Source: Ekhidna sp. (GTDB lineage: Bacteria; Bacteroidota; Bacteroidia; Cytophagales; Cyclobacteriaceae). From it: a DNA stretch of 5,498 bases. The DNA is taken from contig JAPPDO010000118.1 of the NCBI GenBank assembly GCA_028821635.1, forward strand, positions 1 through 5,498, read 5' to 3'. Below, in pieces: positions 1 to 5,243 of this stretch (its first letter is position 1; each line of letters starts with the position of its first letter). Under the pieces are notes generated by a model. The model did not search any database, had not been told where the DNA came from, and was given only the letters and a program-made list of their open reading frames with translations. A program made the position numbers and the translations under genes.

Positions 1-1
1 G

Positions 2-238
2 GAAGCCCCTCTCGGTGCAGCGGAGGATGCGGCAGAGGTTGTCATCTTTCCCAACCCTTCGGGCCGCTACTTGGAGGTGCGGTCTGTTTTTGAGGGTACA
101 TTTAAAATAGTAAGTCTCAGCGGCAAGCCGTTACTGGAAGGCACCACCAACACAAGGTTAGACATCACCTCCTTACAAAGCGGCTTGTACCTCATGCAGT
201 TGCCGGACGGGCGTTTGTTGAAGTTTGTCAGGGAGTAG
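2..238 (+). CDS. C-terminal fragment of a secreted protein with a T9SS type A sorting domain
   Basis: This is the 3' end of a gene that begins before the window: 78 codons, then TAG. The last ~67 residues have the layout of the type IX secretion C-terminal sorting domain. There is an opening 'VVIFPNPSGRYLEV' strand with the PNP signature, a middle 'FKIVSLSGKPLLEG' strand (the usual 'v.i.d..Gk.v' element), then 'LDITSLQSGLYLMQL' (the 'idls.L..GiYl' element) and a basic terminal strand 'LLKFVRE'. In this family the domain directs a Sec-exported protein through the outer-membrane T9SS translocon and is usually cleaved off as the cargo is released or anchored to the surface. The cargo's function lies outside the window and is unknown. 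By hand count this stretch is about 54% GC, clearly richer than the genes to its right. It converges on the VanZ-like gene with 32 bases between the two stops. Confidence 0.88.
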   Translation, partial: EAPLGAAEDAAEVVIFPNPSGRYLEVRSVFEGTFKIVSLSGKPLLEGTTNTRLDITSLQSGLYLMQLPDGRLLKFVRE

Positions 239-270
239 GGGGAAGGAGATTTAAGCGTTTTTTGTGTGTA

Positions 271-666
271 TCACTTTTTATTGCAAATCTGCTGCATTTT
301 AGTGATGCTGATGTATTTTATGCCAAATACTAAAAATCCTATCGCAGTCCCAACGACGTTAGCGATGGCATCATCCCAATCAAAATGTCGGTGTTCAAAG
401 AAGTAATATTGCGAAAGTTCCATTAAAATACCATAGCCTCCTGAAATTAGAAATACTTTAAATGCGACTTTAATAGTGAGATTGCCCGTTCTGTAAAAAG
501 CAATGACAAACGATAAAGTAAGCACCATGTAAGCAAAAGCGTGTTCTATTTTATCTAGATTGTTCGCATCTTTTGCTTGAGTAGGGACAACTAAAAAAGT
601 AGAAAGTGCAAAAATTCCGATAGTGACTGCAACTGCCGGAGCAAACCACAAATAAGAACGCTTCAA
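271..666 (-). CDS. VanZ-family integral membrane protein
   Basis: A 131-residue protein with about four hydrophobic segments (roughly residues 5-27, 40-58, 67-86 and 99-117). It carries the conserved polar pattern of VanZ-like proteins: D38-K39 with H42 at the start of helix 2, E83 and Q86 in 'ELSQYYF', R93 followed by D96, D98 and D99, then N103, G106 and G110 in 'DDAIANVVGTAIG'. The length is normal for the small single-domain VanZ proteins common in Bacteroidota. VanZ itself gives low-level teicoplanin resistance in enterococci, but the role of these stand-alone homologues is not established, so no resistance function should be inferred. The start is ATG; the upstream sequence is AT-rich with no Shine-Dalgarno, as expected in this phylum. 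It stands alone: convergent with the T9SS fragment downstream, and separated by 290 bases from the folC stop upstream. The family call is secure; the function is unknown. Confidence 0.85.
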   Translation of the reverse strand: MKRSYLWFAPAVAVTIGIFALSTFLVVPTQAKDANNLDKIEHAFAYMVLTLSFVIAFYRTGNLTIKVAFKVFLISGGYGILMELSQYYFFEHRHFDWDDAIANVVGTAIGFLVFGIKYISITKMQQICNKK

Positions 667-956
667 TATAAATTAATTTTAAGTTATGAAAGGTGTGTTG
701 GATTCAATTTTTGATGAATTAAAAACTTTTATTTATGTAAGTTAATTATTAATTTATAATTCAACAGTTCCTAATCTTTTATTTCTTCGTAGCTGGAACA
801 GCTAAAATTAAAGTGTTAGGCTGCATAAAATTTCTTATTTCTGATACGTTTATCTCAAATGAAGCTAAAAAAACAAAGGAGTATTGGAAGAGAGATTCCC
901 AGTTATTTTAATGCTATAGAACATTGGTGAATATACATCTACATGTAGGTGAACAA
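667..956. other. Intergenic stretch without a recognisable gene
   Basis: About 290 AT-rich bases between the VanZ-like start and the folC stop. I found only very short ATG frames (for example 19 codons from 686 on the plus strand) with no family resemblance. I found no tRNA and no clear TAnnTTTG promoter for the VanZ-like gene. The only structured element I see is a short inverted repeat at 936-951, just beyond the folC stop. Confidence 0.5.
936..951. repeat. Short inverted repeat downstream of folC
   Basis: A perfect 10-base palindrome, CTACATGTAG (939-948), is flanked by further complementary bases, so 936-951 reads as an inverted repeat with a single T/G mismatch. It lies 5 bases beyond the folC stop in the direction of folC transcription. 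It could be a weak hairpin at the end of the folC transcript, but no run of T follows on the minus strand, so it is not a convincing intrinsic terminator. It could also be chance in AT-rich DNA. Confidence 0.3.
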
Positions 957-2180
957 TTACAACTCATCTAGTTCAGCAACGACGAATGTGCTGCCCGTGA
1001 CAACTATGGTGTCTTCTGGTCGTGCCCTCTTCCTAGCTGCATTTAAAGCATCATTGACATTTTTATAGCTTTCTCCAATTAACCCCTGCTCTTTGGTAAG
1101 TCTGCTCAACTTCTCTACTTCCAATGATCTCGGAACGGATGCTTCAGTCCAGTAGTATTCTGAATTTTTTGGGAAAAGCTTAAAAATTGGCTTGAGGTCT
1201 TTGTCTTTTACTGTGCCAAAAATCAGGTGGAGTCTTCCATTTTGCAGTTTGGACTTAATAGAACTAAATAAAGCATCTAATCCGAGCTCATTATGAGCAA
1301 TGTCCACTATGGTATAAGGCTTCTTTGAGAGTACTTGAGACCTCCCCATTAATCCTGTTAATTTCTCCAATTCGAGGTAGCCTTTATTTAGATGTGTATC
1401 CTCAATCTTCAACCCCAACTCTTTGAGGAGTTTTATAAGTGTAAAGATGGAATTACTATTTTTTGTTTTATGATAGGACAAAGGCGGAAAAGATGCTTTT
1501 TGCCCAAAATCATGATCAAAAATCAATCTTGACCTCATGGCTTTTGCCTTATTTACAAAGACCGGGAAAGCTTTCTCATTATATTCTCCAACAACTACCG
1601 GAATCCCCTTTTTTATGATACCAGCTTTTTCTGTGGCAATCTTTTCCAGTGTATCTCCAAGCATATCCATGTGGTCAAGCCCAATATTTGTGATTAGACA
1701 AGCCTCAGGAATAATTACGTTAGTACTATCCAGCCGCCCCCCTAATCCGGTTTCAATGACTGCAATGTCCACCTTTTGCCTGGCAAAATACTCAAATGCC
1801 ATAGCAACGGTAATCTCAAAGAAGGATGGGTCAGTTTTTTCTATCGTATCTTTTACTTCCGAGACAAAATCAACAACAAAAGATTCATTTATCTTTCGTC
1901 CGTTTATTTTAATTCTCTCAGTAAAACTCTTCAAATGAGGCGAGGTATAGAGTCCGGTTTTATAGCCGGCTAACTGTAAAATAGCAGCAGTCGCATGTGC
2001 ACATGTTCCTTTTCCATTTGTTCCGGCGATATGTACACTTTTGAACTTTTTATGAGGATCATCCAGCTTTTCTAACAGCGTATAGATGTTTGATAAATTC
2101 TTTTTGTAAGCAGATTTTCCATCACGCTGATACATGGGAAGTCTGGAAAACAAATAGTTTACAGTGTCTTTATAATCCAT
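957..2180 (-). CDS. folC: Bifunctional folylpolyglutamate synthase / dihydrofolate synthase
   Basis: A cytoplasmic ATP-dependent Mur-ligase-family enzyme that joins glutamate to dihydropteroate (making dihydrofolate) and to tetrahydrofolates (making polyglutamates that are retained in the cell). At 407 residues it is near the usual length. The ATP-binding P-loop GTNGKGT is at 53-59, 'TSPHL' at 79-83, 'ETGLGGRLDSTN' at 143-154 and 'IGLDHMDMLGDTLEKIATEKAGIIK' at 166-190; the lysine of EKAGI (185) is the position carbamylated in the family. The C-terminal domain starts near 'GLMGR' (276-280) and includes 'DIAHN' (293-297), 'GTVKDKD' (322-328) and 'TGSTFVVAE' (395-403). Two departures from relatives I remember: the stretch between the central domain and 'YHKTKNSNS' (about 224-244) is short, and 'GRSQ' stands where 'GRWQ' or 'GRFQ' is usual. 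ATG start without a Shine-Dalgarno; 147 bases separate it from the SPOR gene upstream. Confidence 0.96.
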   Translation of the reverse strand: MDYKDTVNYLFSRLPMYQRDGKSAYKKNLSNIYTLLEKLDDPHKKFKSVHIAGTNGKGTCAHATAAILQLAGYKTGLYTSPHLKSFTERIKINGRKINESFVVDFVSEVKDTIEKTDPSFFEITVAMAFEYFARQKVDIAVIETGLGGRLDSTNVIIPEACLITNIGLDHMDMLGDTLEKIATEKAGIIKKGIPVVVGEYNEKAFPVFVNKAKAMRSRLIFDHDFGQKASFPPLSYHKTKNSNSIFTLIKLLKELGLKIEDTHLNKGYLELEKLTGLMGRSQVLSKKPYTIVDIAHNELGLDALFSSIKSKLQNGRLHLIFGTVKDKDLKPIFKLFPKNSEYYWTEASVPRSLEVEKLSRLTKEQGLIGESYKNVNDALNAARKRARPEDTIVVTGSTFVVAELDEL

Positions 2181-2211
2181 TAAGACTTGATAAGTGGGGA
2201 TTTATTAAATG

Positions 2212-2231
2212 TCAGTGAGGAGCATCACTAA
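2212..2231. other. Stem-loop between the SPOR gene and folC
   Basis: TCAGTGA (2212-2218) pairs with TCACTAA (2225-2231) around a 6-base loop. The stem is seven pairs: six perfect ones and one that forms G-U on the minus-strand RNA but A-C on the plus-strand RNA. It sits 31 bases upstream of the folC ATG and 96 bases past the SPOR stop. On the plus strand it is followed directly by TTTTT, as in an intrinsic terminator, but both neighbouring genes run on the minus strand, where the tail is only CATTTAATAAA. It may be a weak terminator or leader structure, or chance. Confidence 0.3.
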
Positions 2232-2327
2232 TTTTTCAGTCTTCCTATTTTAGCGGAGAAGATACTTTTATGCCAATCCTCAATGTATTTTAACTCAACT
2301 GAACATGACTCAGAATTAATGTTAAAA

Positions 2328-3419
2328 TCAATATCTAAGAATCCATATATCTTGCCCATACTCTCCTTTATAGCCATCAATCGCATCTTGAGCTTGGGAT
2401 AATGACCCATAACCCTGAATAGCGACTCTGTGAGTAACAGCTTTGCCAAATGGCGGAATGATTATGGGCGTTCTGCCGGAAGCAGCCAGATTCTTTGAGT
2501 GACTTGTTGCTAAATCGCCATCCAGAAAACTTGCTACGATAATGTAGAAGTTGCCAGTCCTTCTCGTTAGTGAGGTTATCTCTCCGGTTCTTGCCTTCGG
2601 CGTATTATTTGTTACGACCTTTCGAGGTTGCTCACTTTGAGTGTCTTTCTCTTGAATCTTGGGAATCTCCTCTGGCTGTTCGACAGGAGGGTTTTCTACT
2701 TTTTTTGTAGTTATAGGCTCCTTCTCTACTTTGGGGGTGGCAGTCTGTTTGTTTTCGGCAATTTCTGCTTTTCCCTCCTTTTCTGAAAAACTGGGAGAGA
2801 AGAAGTAAAATAACGTCCCTGCAGCTAAAAATATGGCAATTCCAATGACTATAATTCGAGCAAATTTCCCCTTTGATCCACTCTCATTCGCATCAGCAGG
2901 AGCTAGCTCACTGTATTCTTCGTTCATTGCGAATGAATCATCAGAAGAAAGTGAGTTTTCGATCTCACTGTCTTTAAACTCATCATTAGAATCCATCAAC
3001 TCCCCCTCGAATTCCTTGAACTCGTCATCGCCTAATGTATCACTGTCGAAAGCAGAATCATCAAAATCCTCGCTTTCAGTGTCAAAACCATTCTCTCCAA
3101 CATTAAAGTCATCAAAAGATTCTTCTTCAAAAGACTCCTCAGATTCAGCCATATTTACCTCTGCCTCTGAATTTTGAGTACCTTCCTCATCTGTTTGTGA
3201 GATTATTTCCTGCTCATCTTCAAAGGAAGCATCCATATCATCGAAATCGTCCTCTGCGTCAGGGCCCACTTCCTCATTATCAAATGACATTTCATCATCT
3301 CCGGCATCATCTGAGTCATCATCTAACGCTTCGTAGTCTAATTCTGGTAAACCGAAATCTTCATCATCTCCGAAGAAATCGTCTTCCTCTCTTTCTTTAT
3401 TTTGATCGTCTGTAGCCAT
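2328..3419 (-). CDS. SPOR-domain membrane protein with a long acidic cytoplasmic tail
   Basis: A 363-residue protein of unusual build. Residues 1-180 are low-complexity and strongly acidic: I count about 77 Asp/Glu against 4 Lys/Arg, with loosely repeated units such as 'SFEDE', 'SFEEE', 'SFDDF', 'DEFKEFEGE' and 'DEFKDSE'. One membrane helix follows (about 186-207, after the basic 'GSKGKFAR'), then a Pro/Glu/Lys-rich linker (about 208-285). The C-terminal SPOR domain (about 288-363) begins 'NFYIIVASF' and ends 'GQDIWILRY', close to the usual Bacteroidota ending. SPOR domains bind denuded glycan strands of peptidoglycan and commonly bring proteins to the division septum. The orientation implied is tail in the cytoplasm and SPOR in the periplasm. 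ATG start; a -7-like TATCTTGG lies 19 bases upstream. It stands alone between holA and folC. The domain call is secure; the specific role (division, envelope maintenance) is inference, and no gene symbol is justified. Confidence 0.9.
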   Translation of the reverse strand: MATDDQNKEREEDDFFGDDEDFGLPELDYEALDDDSDDAGDDEMSFDNEEVGPDAEDDFDDMDASFEDEQEIISQTDEEGTQNSEAEVNMAESEESFEEESFDDFNVGENGFDTESEDFDDSAFDSDTLGDDEFKEFEGELMDSNDEFKDSEIENSLSSDDSFAMNEEYSELAPADANESGSKGKFARIIVIGIAIFLAAGTLFYFFSPSFSEKEGKAEIAENKQTATPKVEKEPITTKKVENPPVEQPEEIPKIQEKDTQSEQPRKVVTNNTPKARTGEITSLTRRTGNFYIIVASFLDGDLATSHSKNLAASGRTPIIIPPFGKAVTHRVAIQGYGSLSQAQDAIDGYKGEYGQDIWILRY

Positions 3420-3438
3420 ATTTTGTTTTTTGACCGAA

Positions 3439-3446
3439 CCAAGATA
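3439..3446 (-). promoter_or_regulatory. Possible -7 promoter element for the SPOR gene
   Basis: The minus strand reads TATCTTGG, one base off the Bacteroidota -7 consensus TAnnTTTG, ending 19 bases before the ATG. No TTTG-like -33 box lies at the expected ~19-base spacing, so this is a weak call. The distance to the start codon nearly matches the element before holA (18 bases). Confidence 0.3.
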
Positions 3447-3684
3447 TAAATAATTTAATTACTAATAGGCATTTGTGTTAGAGAACAATACTGATCCGAT
3501 ATATTTTCATTTGTTCTTTTGCCTTGTAATTTCCGTTTTAAGACATTTTTAAAAAGTTTTACAACTTATGTTAAATAAAAACAAATTTATGGATATAATA
3601 TGTTCAAATAGTGTTTTTCAAAGTCTTTTTAATCTACCCGGAACAATGCTTTTAGCTATCAATCTGTCTCATAATCTGACCATA

Positions 3685-4704
3685 TTAATTTGTTATTTTA
3701 TAAATAAGTTCGGTAAGAATTGATCTTTCCTTTTTGGTGGCATACCCAATACCTTTAAATTGAAGGTCTGCCTCATGAAGGTGCTTGATGTTTTGCATCA
3801 CTTTATTAATTGGATAATTCCCGGATGCCGCCAAATACTCTTTGACAAAAAATGGATTCACCCCAATTAAACCAGCAATATTCCGATCGGATTTATCGGT
3901 TGACTGATGGATCATCAACAGTTTAGTAAAATAGGAAAAGAGTTTAGAAATGATGAACACTATAGGGTTGTTCCCGGGATTTGATGCAAAATAACCAGCT
4001 ATTTTAAACGCCTTTCTCTTATTGGCTGCACTTAGTGCTTTTTGCAATTCAAATATGTTGTAGTCTTTGCTTATCCCGATATACTCCTGCACCATTTTAC
4101 TTGTAATTTGCTTTTCTTCTTTGATATTTAAGATAAGCTTTTCAATTTCATTCGAAAGCCTTTGTAAGTTATTCCCAATGTTTTCTGAGAGTATCATTAC
4201 TGCTTGTTCTTCTATTTGTACTGCGTTAGCCTGGCAATAAGAACGGATCCAATCAGGAATATTATTGTCGTATATTTTCTTAGCGTTTAAGAATACGGCA
4301 TGCTTTTCAAAGGCTTTTCCAAGTTTTGTTCTTCTATTTAATGATTTGTGTTTGTAACCAAAAACCAGAATGGTACTTCGCAAGGGATTTTCAAGATAAT
4401 TTAAAATCAGGTTCTCTTTATCTTTTGTATTCCACTCTTTTATTTCCTGGGCTTCTTTTACAATCACAACCTGACGCTCGCCTGTCATAGGATATTTTCT
4501 AGCTGCTCCAATGACATCTGTCAGTGTAGTGTCTTTTCCATAAAGAACGAGTTGATTAAAACTCTTTTGGCTCTCCTCAAGCGCACTATGTGCAATTTCT
4601 TTAATAATCGAGTCTATAAAATAAGTCTCCTCACCTTGAAGAAAGTAGACAGGTGAGAAAGATTTTGCCTTGAGGCTTTTTAATATTTCGTAATAGTCTT
4701 GCAT
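3685..4704 (-). CDS. holA: DNA polymerase III subunit delta
   Basis: Delta is the clamp-loader subunit that opens the beta sliding clamp during chromosome replication. From the ATG at 4704 the protein has 339 residues, normal for the family. Domain I opens with 'SPVYFLQGEETYFID' (17-31), the delta form of the AAA+ N-terminus, which lacks a working P-loop. 'RKYPMTGERQVVIVKEAQ' (69-86) and 'IPDWI' (149-153) follow. Domain II contains 'ENIGNNLQRLSNEIEKL' (174-190) and 'YIGISKDYNIFELQKAL' (208-224), both typical signatures, and the collar domain III ends with 'FKGIG' near 316-320. The frame can be extended by 7 codons to a TTG at 4725. I reject that start because TTG is the weaker codon, homologues begin right at the 'YYEILKSLK' segment, and the TTG falls inside a perfect TAnnTTTG promoter motif. 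It diverges from the tRNA-Ala gene; the next gene on its strand (SPOR) is 265 bases away, so it is probably transcribed alone. Confidence 0.94.
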   Translation of the reverse strand: MQDYYEILKSLKAKSFSPVYFLQGEETYFIDSIIKEIAHSALEESQKSFNQLVLYGKDTTLTDVIGAARKYPMTGERQVVIVKEAQEIKEWNTKDKENLILNYLENPLRSTILVFGYKHKSLNRRTKLGKAFEKHAVFLNAKKIYDNNIPDWIRSYCQANAVQIEEQAVMILSENIGNNLQRLSNEIEKLILNIKEEKQITSKMVQEYIGISKDYNIFELQKALSAANKRKAFKIAGYFASNPGNNPIVFIISKLFSYFTKLLMIHQSTDKSDRNIAGLIGVNPFFVKEYLAASGNYPINKVMQNIKHLHEADLQFKGIGYATKKERSILTELIYKITN

Positions 4705-4722
4705 TGCCACTACAAATAAACT

Positions 4723-4730
4723 CAAAATTA
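4723..4730 (-). promoter_or_regulatory. -7 promoter element for holA
   Basis: The minus strand reads TAATTTTG, a full match to the Bacteroidota -7 consensus TAnnTTTG, ending 18 bases before the ATG at 4704. The implied leader is only about ten bases. No clear TTTG -33 box is present at the usual spacing. The motif overlaps the alternative TTG start codon at 4723-4725, which supports the downstream ATG as the true start. Confidence 0.45.
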
Positions 4731-4810
4731 AAGAGACTTTTATAAACTTGTTAATATTATTCCAATTAGCTATTTCTTAACATTATTTGACGTACCACTT
4801 CGCCATAATA

Positions 4811-4822
4811 TTTTGATCAAAA
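4811..4822. repeat. Perfect 12-base palindrome TTTTGATCAAAA
   Basis: A perfect inverted repeat with no spacer in the divergent region between holA and tRNA-Ala, about 107 bases upstream of the holA ATG and 119 bases upstream of the tRNA. Symmetry of this kind suits a dimeric DNA-binding protein, but nothing else here identifies one. Chance occurrence in AT-rich DNA is possible. Confidence 0.35.
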
Positions 4823-4881
4823 CGACTATGCAAATGCGCAGTAGCTATACATAGAGAACCAGACTTTTTTAAGTGTAGAAA

Positions 4882-4895
4882 GCAAATTTATTTGC
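4882..4895. repeat. Inverted repeat GCAAAT-TT-ATTTGC upstream of tRNA-Ala
   Basis: Perfect 6-base arms around TT. Its right arm includes the TTTG that may serve as the -33 box of the tRNA promoter, so a protein bound here could affect tRNA transcription. It may instead simply reflect the promoter's own sequence. No copy is seen elsewhere in the window. Confidence 0.35.
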
Positions 4896-4924
4896 ATATT
4901 TTGCCAAAAAAATCTGCAACTTTG
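4891..4924 (+). promoter_or_regulatory. Probable promoter of tRNA-Ala
   Basis: A TTTG (4891-4894) and a -7-like CAACTTTG (4917-4924, one base from TAnnTTTG) lie upstream of the tRNA, separated by 22 bases. The usual gap is about 19, so the -33 box is uncertain; another TTTG at 4900-4903 is too close. The -7 box would start transcription near 4931, about ten bases before the mature 5' end. Confidence 0.4.
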
Positions 4925-4941
4925 CTTTTCAAAACTAAGAA

Positions 4942-5015
4942 GGGGAATTAGCTCAGTTGGCTAGAGCACCTGCTTTGCAAGCAGGGGGTCATCGGTTCGA
5001 ATCCGATATTCTCCA
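4942..5015 (+). tRNA. tRNA-Ala (anticodon UGC)
   Basis: A complete 74-base cloverleaf. The acceptor GGGGAAT (4942-4948) pairs with ATTCTCC (5008-5014), including the G3-U70 wobble that is the main identity element for alanyl-tRNA synthetase. The D arm is GCTC/GAGC. The anticodon stem CCTGC/GCAGG carries loop TTTGCAA, giving anticodon TGC. The T arm is ATCGG-TTCGAAT-CCGAT. The discriminator is A (5015). The following bases are CAC, so the CCA tail is not encoded and must be added after transcription. It is a single tRNA on the opposite strand to holA, and I see no rRNA in the window. I found no clear intrinsic terminator after it. Confidence 0.97.
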
Positions 5016-5243
5016 CACTTCATTAAGAAAAAAAACCAGTAACCAGTTTGTGCTATTCGGGCAATTATTTCTTGGAGTCTTTATGCAGATTATGGAGAGA
5101 AAAGCTAACAGTTTCCCACATACCCAGATAAACTAATATATTACCCATTGCCGTGAGAACTTCCCTTTCCTGATTTAGGAGTTATTGATTTCTTTTGATG
5201 TTCTAATAGTGAATTTATTGCCTACTTGATTGTAGGGTCAATT

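Noticed and set aside
271..666. Glycopeptide resistance role for the VanZ-like protein
   Set aside because: There are no van genes around it, and stand-alone VanZ-family proteins are common in Bacteroidota without any known resistance role.
667..760. A TTG...TAACTT promoter for the VanZ-like gene on the minus strand
   Set aside because: The -7 box matches TAnnTTTG only in part and similar matches are expected by chance in such AT-rich sequence.
1537..1938. Plus-strand frames antisense to folC (also 1776-1973)
   Set aside because: They lie entirely within strongly conserved folC coding sequence and look like shadow translations.
2228..2449. 73-codon minus-strand frame overlapping the end of the SPOR gene
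   Set aside because: It starts with TTG inside the SPOR domain in another frame, shows no family resemblance, and over half of it is read through a well-supported gene.
2833..3177. Serine-rich plus-strand frame antisense to the SPOR gene, and a His/Leu/Arg-rich one at 3197-3415
   Set aside because: Both are complements of the Asp/Glu-rich tail codons, so the skewed composition is an artefact of the real gene.
3546..3555. TTTTTAAAAA palindrome between holA and the SPOR gene
   Set aside because: It is made only of A and T in an AT-rich gap, has no loop and suggests no function.
5030..5050. AACCAGTAACCAG short direct repeat after the tRNA
   Set aside because: It is too short, with only two copies, and there is no integrase or duplicated tRNA end to suggest an attachment site.
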